This document shows positions 14,827 to 23,049 of a stretch of 29,538 nucleotides of DNA, in pieces. A program made the translations under genes and the position numbers. The DNA comes from Candidatus Melainabacteria bacterium (GTDB lineage: Bacteria; Cyanobacteriota; Vampirovibrionia; Obscuribacterales; Obscuribacteraceae): contig PSRH01000104.1 of assembly GCA_003175915.1 (NCBI GenBank), forward strand, positions 1 through 29,538, given 5' to 3'. Below the pieces are notes generated by a model, which searched no databases, was not told the origin of the DNA, and worked only from the letters and a program-made list of their open reading frames with translations. Numbering within the stretch: the first letter of the stretch is position 1; every line of letters starts with the position of its first letter.

Positions 14827-15476
14827 AACGATCGATTGAAGTTTACTGTGATTTCGACGGGACGATCACTGATCGTGACTCATTCGATTTCGTCCTTGCT
14901 GCTCTCGGTCGCCCAGGTTGGGAAGAAATCGAAGAGCGGTGGGAGAGAGATGAAATCACTGCCCGTGAATGCATGCGTTTGCAAACTGAATTGATTGACG
15001 GATCCTGGATGGAAATAACAGAGGTCCTGAAGCATGTATCTATCGATTCGACCTTTGCTTCCTTTGCTAAGTGGTGCCGCCAGTCTGGCGTGAAATTATA
15101 TGTAGTCAGTGATGGAGTCGACCGAATCATAGAGCACCTTCTCGAACGCGAAAGAATCCAGGTCGATAAAGTCTGGTCGAATCGATTGGTACAGGAAAAG
15201 GACGGATACAAGCTCGAATTTCCCAATCTCGGTGAAGATTGTTCGCTCGGGATCTGCAAGTGCGCCCTCCTGGAAAGAGCCGGCACGGAAATTCTTCGCG
15301 TAGTGATTGGAGACAGTAAAAGTGATTTCTGCTGGGCGAAAGTGGGCGATTTGTTATTTGCGAAGAAAAAGTTGATCGACTACTGCCGCCGAGAAAATAT
15401 CGCTCATATAGAATTCGAGAACTTTCAGACTATTCAAAATGCGCTTGGAGAAAAGCTAACCTTCACTACTGCTTAG
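14808..15476 (+). CDS. HAD-superfamily phosphatase, MtnX/SerB-like
   Basis: A 222-residue HAD phosphatase with motif I VYCDFDGTITDRDSFDFVL (nucleophile D15, acid/base D17), motif II VVSDGVDRII, a lysine in the KCALLE region and motif IV VIGDSKSDFCWAK. The DxDGTIT motif and helical cap following it are those of MtnX (2-hydroxy-3-keto-5-methylthiopentenyl-1-phosphate phosphatase) and phosphoserine phosphatases. No other methionine-salvage gene is adjacent, so MtnX function is not assured. The start lies 19 nt inside the aminotransferase gene, implying translational coupling and perhaps consecutive reactions. Its stop overlaps the convergent M24 peptidase stop by 4 nt. Confidence 0.82.
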   Translation: MQESALKRSIEVYCDFDGTITDRDSFDFVLAALGRPGWEEIEERWERDEITARECMRLQTELIDGSWMEITEVLKHVSIDSTFASFAKWCRQSGVKLYVVSDGVDRIIEHLLERERIQVDKVWSNRLVQEKDGYKLEFPNLGEDCSLGICKCALLERAGTEILRVVIGDSKSDFCWAKVGDLLFAKKKLIDYCRRENIAHIEFENFQTIQNALGEKLTFTTA

Positions 15477-16162
15477 GTGGCCGGTAAAGAGATCAGGTCT
15501 TCAAAAAAACCACCGAATCCGCCCTCTTTGTCGACCAGGTGAATCTCCAGGATCCAGTGGCGCTTAAGGCCGTCAGCACCGGGGGTATGCATAGGCAGAT
15601 GATTGAGAGCATTGATCCGGTGCTCTGGCGAATCTCCATATCTTTGAATATGCGAGAACTCCCCGACTATATGTCCAGCATGGTTATTGCCGAACCCCCA
15701 ACCTGCATGTTCAGTTAGTTCGAGCACTTTTGCCCATAGTTGAGCACCGGTCATAGCCGGATTGTCCAGGTAGAATTCTTTGCCTTGAGCAAAAATTCTT
15801 TCCAGGTCTTGAATTAACTTAGATTTGACCGGGTCTTCGCCGAGGAGGTAAGTCTTGCCAATATCACCTTCGAAGTTATCGAAGACCGGTCCAAGGTCTA
15901 AGTAGACAAGATCTCCCTGACAAATTGGCAGGTCGGGCGGATCCACCTTATAGGAGAAGAATGTATTCTTTCCGGTACGTACCACTCTTTTATGCCAGTG
16001 TTTTTTGGTTCCGAACATCTGGAAAGCCAGGTCATAGATGCGATCACTAACTTGCTTTTCGGTGGAGCCGATAGTAATCAGATCTTTCTCTTCGATGGCT
16101 TTAAGTAGCTGGCGGGCCTTATCCTGGGCCTGGACTAGTTCTCTTTCCTGTTCTGGGGTCAT
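15473..16162 (-). CDS. M24-family metallopeptidase (creatinase/aminopeptidase-P fold)
   Basis: A 229-residue pita-bread enzyme without the N-terminal creatinase domain. All five metal ligands of the family are visible: D89 (LDLGP), D100 (EGDIGKT), H164 (AGHIVG), E206 (ILEIHLV) and E221 (FFEDL). Length and lack of an N-terminal domain are closer to methionine aminopeptidase and small Xaa-Pro-like members than to full aminopeptidase P. Whether it is a peptidase or a related hydrolase or lyase is not settled by sequence. It is a single gene, convergent with the MtnX-like gene and divergent from the SRPBCC gene; the ATG at 16162 has no strong ribosome binding site. Confidence 0.85.
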   Translation of the reverse strand: MTPEQERELVQAQDKARQLLKAIEEKDLITIGSTEKQVSDRIYDLAFQMFGTKKHWHKRVVRTGKNTFFSYKVDPPDLPICQGDLVYLDLGPVFDNFEGDIGKTYLLGEDPVKSKLIQDLERIFAQGKEFYLDNPAMTGAQLWAKVLELTEHAGWGFGNNHAGHIVGEFSHIQRYGDSPEHRINALNHLPMHTPGADGLKRHWILEIHLVDKEGGFGGFFEDLISLPAT

Positions 16163-16335
16163 CTATCTTTCGGATAACAGGTGGAGAGTGCCTTCACCGA
16201 TTGACAATCCGTCCTTATTTCAGGCAAATGATGGTTCTTTTATCAAATCTGCCACTGGATGGTCAGAAGAACCGGATCTAGTATATAAGAAGCAGCAGCC
16301 CAAATTTACATTGAGAAGGAGCTTTAAGAAGAACG

Positions 16336-16905
16336 ATGTACGTTAAATCGAAAGGGCCAATCATTCGCGTCATAGTATTGGCGATGTTCGTGCTCTTCGC
16401 CTCTAATCAGGCTGAAGCTGGCAAGCCGGCCAAGCCCTTGAGTGCATCCGTTGAGATTGCTGCGCCACCGGAAGCGGTTTTTGAGGCGATCCAGAAAACA
16501 CGCGATTCAACCTTGATGCACAGGAAACTTCTTTCTTACGATGGCAAAGTAGCAAAGATCAAAGAGAATCTGGAAGATGTGCCGATCTATGGCAAGGTCG
16601 AGTGTATTTGGGAGGAAACCGAAACTCCATTTGAGCGAATCGAATATAAGATGCTGAGCTCAGACAAATTCAAATCCGGATCAGGAACTTGGATATTGAC
16701 ACCTTCGGCAGACCACAAATCGACGAACCTCGAGTTGCAGTCTTTCCTCGACACAGGATTGCATGTTCCATTTGCTGGTGAGATCACAAAAATGGGCGCT
16801 GCGAAAGACAACAAAGTACGTCTTAAACGCATAAAGGAAGTGGCTGAGGGACTAGAGACTAAGACAGAAACGAAACACAAAGGCGGTTCATCGGAGAAAA
16901 AATAA
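16336..16905 (+). CDS. Secreted SRPBCC (START/polyketide-cyclase-like) domain protein
   Basis: A 189-residue protein with a signal peptide (hydrophobic core about 9-23, likely cleavage after AEA near residue 28). A small SRPBCC-like domain begins with LSASVEIAAPPEAVFEAIQK, the typical first strand and helix of START/Bet v1-like folds. The tail is lysine-rich and polar (KTETKHKGGSSEKK). Such domains bind hydrophobic ligands or act as cyclases; a periplasmic location is predicted and the ligand is unknown. The Shine-Dalgarno is weak (GAAG 4 nt upstream, a better GGAG about 20 nt upstream). A YcxB-like gene follows 42 nt later. Confidence 0.68.
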   Translation: MYVKSKGPIIRVIVLAMFVLFASNQAEAGKPAKPLSASVEIAAPPEAVFEAIQKTRDSTLMHRKLLSYDGKVAKIKENLEDVPIYGKVECIWEETETPFERIEYKMLSSDKFKSGSGTWILTPSADHKSTNLELQSFLDTGLHVPFAGEITKMGAAKDNKVRLKRIKEVAEGLETKTETKHKGGSSEKK

Positions 16906-16947
16906 GGACGCCACCAGCTCCGGTGAATTCGGTCGGCAGAGAGGCTT

Positions 16948-17649
16948 ATGGCCGAGGAAGTAACTCTCAAAATAGCATATACTGAACAAGACTTTGTCGA
17001 TGCCGCGGACGGCTACCGCGCACCAAGGAGAATACCGGTTCTATTAACCTGGTTTATTGTTTCGACGATCTTTTTCTTTGGCTGGATTTTCCACTTATTT
17101 GCAGCCGATCTCTTCATAACTGTATCGCTCGGCCTCGCTTTCTTCCTCTTCGTATTTCAACCACTCACTACAAACTTTCTCACCCGTAAGGACTTTCAAG
17201 CCAAGCAAGATGTCAAGGACGCTATGCAGCTGACCTTTACTGATATGGGAGTAGATGCGACGTCCACAAGTATCGCCGGGAAGAATTATTGGAGTGTCTT
17301 CACTGGTGCTGTGGAAACCGACGAAGGGATATTACTTTTCTACGGTGAGAATTCCTACCTGATCATTCCGAAGCGTTCTTTTGCTGAACCTACAGATGAA
17401 GCTGGACTGAGGCGACTGTTGCTTTCCAAGGTGCCCAATATCAAGCTCTACAAGCGCTTTTGTCCATCACTGGCGCGGGTTAAAAGACCAATATTGGCTC
17501 TTCTGATATCTGGTTTCGTACTGGTGGCTGCTTGTCTGATTTTGTCGTACTTAGTTGCCTCAATCACTCCTCAGCCAGAGGCGCCTGCACCCGAAGAAAC
17601 TTCACCAACCAGTCTTGGCATCCAGGTGTTCGCTACAGAGCTGACTTAG
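16948..17649 (+). CDS. YcxB-like membrane protein
   Basis: A 233-residue protein with a short N-terminal cytoplasmic segment, two adjacent helices (about 30-52 and 53-73), a soluble stretch with MQLTFTDMGVDATSTSIAGK, NYWSVFTGAVETDEGILLFY and YLIIPKRSFAEPTDEAGLR, and a C-terminal helix (about 180-205). The soluble core matches the YcxB-like family pattern (W..f..v.e.....l.......iP.r.f). Function unknown. AGAGAGG upstream supports the ATG at 16948. A proline/glutamate-rich tail follows the last helix. The 3' end overlaps the convergent thioesterase gene by 17 nt. Confidence 0.68.
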   Translation: MAEEVTLKIAYTEQDFVDAADGYRAPRRIPVLLTWFIVSTIFFFGWIFHLFAADLFITVSLGLAFFLFVFQPLTTNFLTRKDFQAKQDVKDAMQLTFTDMGVDATSTSIAGKNYWSVFTGAVETDEGILLFYGENSYLIIPKRSFAEPTDEAGLRRLLLSKVPNIKLYKRFCPSLARVKRPILALLISGFVLVAACLILSYLVASITPQPEAPAPEETSPTSLGIQVFATELT

Positions 17650-18082
17650 GCGACGGCGGGATCACCTTCTCAAGCTTAGCTAGAACGGCTTGCGGCATGC
17701 GGGTCGCTCTATTTGTCTTTTGACTTATGAATACACAAGTTTGCCAGGCTTTGGCGCAGATTTTGTCTTTGACAGTGATTTCTGCTTCAATCCGAAAAGT
17801 CGTTTTGCTGAACCCGCTTACCCAAAGCAAACCCTTGGCTTTCTCAAACATATAGATTGGCAGTTTGTATTCAATTGATGTATTGAGCAGGACTGGCACC
17901 TGGCCGGCTTCAAGGCAGTCCCTGATGGAGGCAATTTTTTCAAAGCCGACCATCCGCATATCTTCAAGCCATCGAATATAGACAATGTTGCTAACATGCC
18001 CGTTGAAATCGATATCATACATTCTCACTGTGAATTCCATTTCTGTGGCGAAGTGCCTCGCGCCAGGGGCGTCATGGCTCAT
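17633..18082 (-). CDS. Acyl-CoA thioesterase-like hotdog protein (4HBT/YbgC type)
   Basis: A 149-residue single hotdog domain. The segment VRMYDIDFNGHVSNIVYIRWLED carries the D-x-(N)-GH(V)xN signature of 4-hydroxybenzoyl-CoA-thioesterase-like and FatA/YbgC-like enzymes, with the catalytic Asp in YDIDFNGH. Expected activity is hydrolysis of an acyl-CoA or acyl-ACP. The ATG at 18082 is chosen because a perfect AAGGAG lies 6 nt upstream; the frame stays open to 18142 but without support. It is convergent with the YcxB-like gene and single. Confidence 0.82.
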   Translation of the reverse strand: MSHDAPGARHFATEMEFTVRMYDIDFNGHVSNIVYIRWLEDMRMVGFEKIASIRDCLEAGQVPVLLNTSIEYKLPIYMFEKAKGLLWVSGFSKTTFRIEAEITVKDKICAKAWQTCVFISQKTNRATRMPQAVLAKLEKVIPPSPKSAL

Positions 18083-18381
18083 GGATGTCTCCTTGATAGA
18101 ACGCAGGGCTAGTTCTTGCATAGTGGAAGCAATACCGAGCACTGCCGAGTCAGGTATAGCCCCACTTATATTGTCACATCTTGTCGTTGAACTGAGCGAG
18201 GCTTAAGCCAGAGAGTAGCTTCGCCCGCGGTGGCACCTTTTCATTCTTGTAATGCAGAGATTTGTCAATGATCTAGTAGAAACAGATTCAATATGTAGTG
18301 TATATGTCCAATTTCCTTAGCCTGATAAAGGCTGGTAAAATTTGTTCGAATTACTGTTCTAACTCAATATAGGCGATAAGT

Positions 18382-19293
18382 GTGCTGATCATCTGTATGA
18401 ATCGTTCCTTTTTCCTGACTTTCACAATTGCCTTGGTTGCGGCTGTTGGTGTTTATCAGCCGAGCTGGGCAAAGACTCCTGTATCAAACGACAGTATGAC
18501 CGCGTTTGAAGATCAGCTTAAGAACTTGACTAAAGCTCCTGGAAAACCTGGCGAGTCGCAAGAGGCAGATTGGCGCACATATGAGCTGCAGGCCGAGGAG
18601 TCTATCAAGGCCGGAAAATACGCCGAAGCTGTGGAGCAGTGTTCGAAGGCGATTGCTTCTAATTCCGAGGATTTGCATGCCTATCGTCTACGAGCCGTGG
18701 CTTATCTGCGCTTGGGTGAAAAGGAAAAAGCCAAAGACGATCAAATCAAGCTGCTTCAGTTACAAGAGCAAATTGCGGCAAAAAACTGCAAAGAAGAAAT
18801 TGCCAAATATACAGCTGCCATCAATGCCAATCCCAAGAACGCTAAGGCTTATGCAGACAGGGCGGCCGCCTACATGAATCTCAATCAGTACGATCAAGCT
18901 GTTCAAGACAGCTCCAAAGCGATCAGCCTGGATGGAAAAAACAAATACGCTTATTTCACGCGTATGGCTGCCTATACGGCTCTGCACGACAATGCCAGGG
19001 CCCAATCGGATCGTCAAACCTTCCAATCACTCGATCGTGGTGATAAAGTCCGACTGAGCAATAGTGCAGTGATTGACTATTCCAGAATTATTGAAAGCAA
19101 TCCTAACGATGTAAATGCTCTTTTGAATCGGGCCAGAGCCTACGTCGAGTTGGGGCAATTCACCTCAGCGAGAAAGGACTGTGATGCCTTGATCAAGCTC
19201 AACGCTGATTCAACAGAAGTAAGAGAAATGCGCAGTCGCTGTCAGAAGGAAATTCGTCGGCATTCCGCGAAAGAGGAAAAAGCTCGCAAGTGA
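18382..19293 (+). CDS. Secreted TPR-repeat protein
   Basis: A 303-residue protein with a signal peptide (hydrophobic core FFLTFTIALVAAVGV, probable cleavage after SWA) and at least four TPR motifs. Clear copies are AEESIKAGKYAEAVEQCSKA, then NAKAYADRAAAYMNLNQYDQ and NDVNALLNRARAYVELGQFT, each followed by its second helix. The repeats would form a solenoid for protein-protein contacts in the periplasm or outside. Start is the GTG at 18382 or, giving a more ordinary signal peptide, the ATG at 18397. Its stop overlaps the lipocalin-like gene start by 4 nt. The 3' half is rich in Lys and charged helices. Partner unknown. Confidence 0.8.
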   Translation: MLIICMNRSFFLTFTIALVAAVGVYQPSWAKTPVSNDSMTAFEDQLKNLTKAPGKPGESQEADWRTYELQAEESIKAGKYAEAVEQCSKAIASNSEDLHAYRLRAVAYLRLGEKEKAKDDQIKLLQLQEQIAAKNCKEEIAKYTAAINANPKNAKAYADRAAAYMNLNQYDQAVQDSSKAISLDGKNKYAYFTRMAAYTALHDNARAQSDRQTFQSLDRGDKVRLSNSAVIDYSRIIESNPNDVNALLNRARAYVELGQFTSARKDCDALIKLNADSTEVREMRSRCQKEIRRHSAKEEKARK

Positions 19294-19724
19294 TAGGCAT
19301 CGTTGGTATCTGGACGCTCGTTTCCTATAAACATGAAAGCTTTGAAGGAATCATCTTTTACCCTATGGGTCCTTATGCTCTCGGCCGGTTGATCTACACC
19401 GAGAAAGGTTATTTCTCCGTGATGATCATGAAGGCAGACCGCAAACAGTTTGATGCTCCCAGTGTCTTTGAGGCCTCGGCGGAAGAAAAACTGGCGGCCT
19501 CCGACGGCTTCATCGCATATAGTGGAAAGTATTCATTTGAAGATAACAAGATTGTTCACCAAATCGATATGAGTTTCTTCCCCAACTGGATCGGTACCAC
19601 GCACAAGAGCACGGCCGTTCTGGCCAATGATACATTGTCGATTACCACGACGGCCCTGTCTGCCACTGCCGGGGCGCAGGACATAGCGCATATCGTTTGG
19701 AAGAAGTCAGAACTAAGCGGCTAG
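19290..19724 (+). CDS. Lipocalin-like domain protein (Lipocalin_5 type)
   Basis: A 144-residue protein starting at a GTG that overlaps the TPR gene stop. It begins IVGIWTLVSYKHES and continues with FYPMGPYALGRLIYTEKGYF, the G-x-W-x-L-x-S-(Y/W)... P-x-G-x-(L/I)-x-Y-(T)-x2-G pattern of the lipocalin-like PF13924 family. No signal peptide is present, so it is probably cytoplasmic. These small beta barrels bind hydrophobic molecules in some cases; no substrate is known here. It ends 6 nt from the convergent hisD stop, with no terminator visible between. Confidence 0.75.
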   Translation: MIGIVGIWTLVSYKHESFEGIIFYPMGPYALGRLIYTEKGYFSVMIMKADRKQFDAPSVFEASAEEKLAASDGFIAYSGKYSFEDNKIVHQIDMSFFPNWIGTTHKSTAVLANDTLSITTTALSATAGAQDIAHIVWKKSELSG

Positions 19725-19730
19725 ATCGAG

Positions 19731-21026
19731 TCAGCTTGATACGATCTGAACAGCAGCGGCTTCGCTGATTCTGGCTCTGGCTGCGGCTGCGTGCAGATTT
19801 AGCCCCTCAATTCCGGCAAAGCGAATTGTATCACTGGACAGCTCAGTTGCTCTTGCCGGCACTGTCAAACAACTTTGTGGGCGCAAGAAGGTCAACGGTG
19901 TCAATGCTCCAGAGAAACGAGCGCAGCGATTTGTCGGCAGAGTGTGATTGGCGCCGCTCATGTAATCGCCGTAGGGTACGGTTGAATTGATCCCAACAAA
20001 CAAGGCCCCGTAGTTTCTCAAGATGCCCTTAACTGCCTCCGGCTGTCGCACGTGCAGGCATACGTGCTCTGGCGCCAGGCGATTAACTGCCTCTGTGCAA
20101 GCCAATATAGAATCGAGTACGAAGATCGCACTTCCCGAGATCGCTTCAATCAAATGACCTGACACGTGGCTGTTCTTGGCTAAAAGATCGATCTCTTGCT
20201 GAACAGATATTGCCAGTTGTGAGGAATCGGTAAGCAAATAGGCCCTGGAGTCGGGACCATGCTCCATCTGAGACAGTAGATCAAGGGCAAGCCACTGCGG
20301 ACTGGCGACCGCGTCAGCAACGATAACAATCTCACTTGGGCCGGCGAGCATGTCGATACCGACTGTTCCTTGCAGTTGCCGTTTGGCTTCCATTACATAA
20401 CTGTTGCCTGGTCCGGCAATTATGTCTGCTGCCTTAATTGACTCGGTGCCAAAAGCTGCTGCTGCGATTGCTTGTGCTCCGCCGATTTGATAGATTTCAG
20501 TTACGCCTGCCAAAGTTGCCGCAAAGATGATTTCGGCTGATGGTTTAGGGCATAAAATGCAGATCTCTTCTACGCCGGCAGCACGAGCGGTCAAAGCGGT
20601 CATCAACGCCGTTGAAGGTAGGGGGTAGCGACCACTGGGGACGTAGCAAGCTGCTCTTGCCACTGGGGAGAATTGTATGCCAACGCTAAATTCGGCATAA
20701 TCGAGCGAAACTGGCTTGATGTTTTTCATGACAGCTTGCCCGAGCGATGTAATCCGTTCGGCCGCCTTACGCATTACTGCTTGATCGGCTTGTTTAACCA
20801 AGGCTTTTGCTTGAGCGATTGCAGATTGGCTGATGGCAAAGGTTTCCGGCAGCGGATCACCAAACGTTTTTGCCAATTCCCGGATGGCCGCATCGCCCTG
20901 ATTTCGAACTTGCTCGATGATCGCAGCAACCTGGGACTCAGTTTTGCGATCACAGCTTGCCGACCCGATCCTGGTCAACGTGGCAAGCTGTTGAATTGCT
21001 TTCTCTCCTTCATATGTTGGAATCAC
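19731..21026 (-). CDS. hisD: Histidinol dehydrogenase
   Basis: HisD performs the last two steps of histidine synthesis, oxidising L-histidinol to L-histidine with two NAD+ and a zinc ion. The 431-residue product has the family landmarks: VPSGRYPLPSTALMTAL (129-145), IAGPGNSYVMEAKR (203-216), LAGPSEIVIVAD (227-238), the zinc-site SQMEH with Q253 and H256, and the catalytic pair in RLAPEHVCLHV. It is the last gene of the his operon and starts 4 nt inside the hisA-hisI-hisE fusion gene. Full length, nothing missing. Convergent with the lipocalin-like gene. Confidence 0.97.
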   Translation of the reverse strand: MIPTYEGEKAIQQLATLTRIGSASCDRKTESQVAAIIEQVRNQGDAAIRELAKTFGDPLPETFAISQSAIAQAKALVKQADQAVMRKAAERITSLGQAVMKNIKPVSLDYAEFSVGIQFSPVARAACYVPSGRYPLPSTALMTALTARAAGVEEICILCPKPSAEIIFAATLAGVTEIYQIGGAQAIAAAAFGTESIKAADIIAGPGNSYVMEAKRQLQGTVGIDMLAGPSEIVIVADAVASPQWLALDLLSQMEHGPDSRAYLLTDSSQLAISVQQEIDLLAKNSHVSGHLIEAISGSAIFVLDSILACTEAVNRLAPEHVCLHVRQPEAVKGILRNYGALFVGINSTVPYGDYMSGANHTLPTNRCARFSGALTPLTFLRPQSCLTVPARATELSSDTIRFAGIEGLNLHAAAARARISEAAAVQIVSS

Positions 21027-22258
21027 CGGCGGCGTCCTCCCAATTCTGATTCAATGTCCTTCCATTCAATTCCCTCAGCAACTGCAAGAACGCTCAGGAA
21101 ATATAAAAGATCGGCAATCTCCCAGCGAAGATTTTCCTTAGAAGTGAAGCCAACCACTTCCGCCGACTCTTCAGCAATCTTCTCAAATAATAGCTTCCGA
21201 TCTCTAAACAGATTCGCTGAGTAAGAAGCCTCAGGCAGTGAGGCCTGTCGCTCTTTGAGCGTTTTGAAAAGTCTGGCGAGTGAGAACTTTGCAGCCGTTG
21301 AGCTACCGGCGAAACAACTATAAGTGCCGCTGTGGCAGGCACCGTTCTTTTGTTCGACGGTGAATAACAGAGTATCGCGATCACAGTCAACGCGGCATGA
21401 AATCAAACGCTGAGCGTTGCCGGAAGTCAAGCCTTTCTCCCAGATTTCGTTCCTTGAGCGGCTAAAGTAGACTCCCTTTCCTTCTTTGAGCGCTAACTTG
21501 AGGGAATCAGGCGAACTGTAGGCAACCATTAGCACTTGCCCGTCCTCATCCTGGACTATGGTTGGACACAGGCCATCCTTATTGAAGGTTATGCTGCCGA
21601 TGATGGCATCGGCCAGGTCAATGCGCCCCGTGTAAATTGCCATGCCCACCTGGACATCTATACCGAGTTTGGAGATTTCTACGATCTCTTTCGTGCAGGC
21701 AATGCCGCCGGCTACGGTTAGCGGTTTCTGCACTTTCTCTTGCAGTTCTCTCACCTGTTCCATGGGTATCCCGCCAAGGCCGCCTTCTTGTTCGATGAAT
21801 GTGGTGAGGAAAGCGTTGCAGTAAGGGGCGAGGCGATTTGCGCGGGAGAAAACGGTTTCGCCCGTGGAATTTTGCCAGCCTTTATCAAACACGGTACCGT
21901 TGCGCTGATCGAGCGCGACCATGACCAGGTCCGGTGGGAAGTTCGAAAGTAACTCAGGCGTCGCGGCCGTACCGAAAATTAGTTGCCTTGCTCCACTTCT
22001 AAGGAGTGCTCTTCCGCGCTCCACGCTTCTGATGCCACCACCCACCCGCACGTCTGCCACGCGACATAATTGTTTAAGCAGTTCGAGATTGTCACCAGAG
22101 CCCATTGCGGCGTCCAGGTCAATCACTGCAACTTCGCCGAATCGGTTGAACTCTCTGGCAAGTTCGAGCGGATCGCGTTCGCTTTGCAGAACCAGCTCCT
22201 TGCCCTGGCGAAGCTGGACGACTTTCCCATCCTTTATATCAATGCTTGGTATCAACAT
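21023..22258 (-). CDS. hisAIE: Triple fusion HisA-HisI-HisE (ProFAR isomerase, PR-AMP cyclohydrolase, PR-ATP pyrophosphatase)
   Basis: One 411-residue frame carries three enzymes of histidine synthesis. Residues 1-224 are a HisA TIM barrel (IPSIDIKDGKVVQL with D7, VGGGIR at 72-77, VALDQRNGTV with D117, AGGI at 183-186). Residues about 225-320 are HisI (AYSSPDSLKLAL, YFSRSRNEIWEKGLTSGN, DCDRDTLLF, and ACHSGTYSCF with zinc Cys). Residues about 326-411 are HisE (SLARLFKTLKERQ, FEKIAEESAEVV, EIADLLYFLSVL). HisE and HisI act on steps 2 and 3 and HisA on step 4, so the order of domains groups three consecutive reactions. HisI-HisE fusions are common; HisA joined to them is not an arrangement I know as usual. 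The HisA barrel also has TFIEQEGGLGG where many bacterial HisA have TDI(x)(x)DGTL. Overlaps hisF by 7 nt and hisD by 4 nt. Confidence 0.93.
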   Translation of the reverse strand: MLIPSIDIKDGKVVQLRQGKELVLQSERDPLELAREFNRFGEVAVIDLDAAMGSGDNLELLKQLCRVADVRVGGGIRSVERGRALLRSGARQLIFGTAATPELLSNFPPDLVMVALDQRNGTVFDKGWQNSTGETVFSRANRLAPYCNAFLTTFIEQEGGLGGIPMEQVRELQEKVQKPLTVAGGIACTKEIVEISKLGIDVQVGMAIYTGRIDLADAIIGSITFNKDGLCPTIVQDEDGQVLMVAYSSPDSLKLALKEGKGVYFSRSRNEIWEKGLTSGNAQRLISCRVDCDRDTLLFTVEQKNGACHSGTYSCFAGSSTAAKFSLARLFKTLKERQASLPEASYSANLFRDRKLLFEKIAEESAEVVGFTSKENLRWEIADLLYFLSVLAVAEGIEWKDIESELGGRRR

Positions 22259-23049
22259 GTTCTTATCGGTATGCCTGCTTTTACTATTTCTTCCTTGAGG
22301 CCAGCTACTGTCCAGGTGCCCTCGTGAAATATCGTTGCGGCCAATGCCGCATCAGCCGATCCCCGGCCGAAAACATCAATGAAACTAGCTGGGCCGTGGG
22401 CGCCACCAGATGCGATGACGGGTACTGGCAGCCTTTCTGCAAATGTTTTCACAAGCTCGATGTCAAAGCCGTCCAAAGTTCCATCTTTATCCCATGAAGT
22501 GAGGAGAATTTCCCCGGCTCCGTTTTCAACTGCCTGGCGCGCCCATTCAAAGGCGTCCATGCCCGTGCTCACTCGACCGCCCTGGATTAAGACTTCCCAT
22601 TTTGGTTCAGATTCTTTGGCAGAACTGCCATTGATGCGGCGTGCATCTACCGCCAGTACGCAACATTGAGATCCACAGGCCCGCGCGATCTCGGAAACTA
22701 GCTCAGGGCGCTTTACGGCAGAAGTGTTTACTGAAACTTTATCGGCACCATTACTTAGCAGATTTTTCACATCTGTTAATTCTGAGATACCACCGCCGAC
22801 GGTAAACGGAATAGAAAGGACCTCAGCTACCCGGGCCACAAGGTCGAAGACCGTTTTGCGTTGCTCATGTGATGCCGAGATATCGAGGAACATAAGCTCG
22901 TCGGCACCCTGTTTTTGGTAGGTAGTGGCCAGTGCGACCGGATCTCCCATGTCGCGAAGATTTGAAAACTTAATTCCCTTAACTGTTCGTCCGTTGGCTA
23001 CGTCTAAACAAGGGATAATTCGCTTGCACAATCCGCTAACCGACTTCAT
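22252..23049 (-). CDS. hisF: Imidazole glycerol phosphate synthase, cyclase subunit
   Basis: HisF is the TIM-barrel cyclase that, with ammonia delivered by HisH, converts PRFAR to imidazole glycerol phosphate and AICAR. The 265-residue product begins CKRIIPCLDVANGRTVKGIKF (catalytic D15) and contains DELMFLDISAS, TVGGGIS, GADKVSVNTSAV, and SWDKDGTLDGFD carrying the second catalytic Asp, then VIASGGAHG. It starts 14 nt inside hisH and overlaps the hisA fusion by 7 nt. Length is slightly above the usual ~253 because of a short extra segment (SSAKESEPKWE). Confidence 0.97.
   Translation of the reverse strand: MKSVSGLCKRIIPCLDVANGRTVKGIKFSNLRDMGDPVALATTYQKQGADELMFLDISASHEQRKTVFDLVARVAEVLSIPFTVGGGISELTDVKNLLSNGADKVSVNTSAVKRPELVSEIARACGSQCCVLAVDARRINGSSAKESEPKWEVLIQGGRVSTGMDAFEWARQAVENGAGEILLTSWDKDGTLDGFDIELVKTFAERLPVPVIASGGAHGPASFIDVFGRGSADAALAATIFHEGTWTVAGLKEEIVKAGIPIRTC

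Noticed and set aside
18226..18239. T-box-like motif on the minus strand (AAGGTGCCACCGCG, 12 of 14 to AGGGTGGnACCGCG) upstream of the thioesterase gene
   Set aside because: Two mismatches in the core, no specifier stem or downstream terminator with U-run found, and the downstream gene is not an amino-acid or aminoacyl-tRNA gene. Probably chance from the GGTG/CACC palindrome.
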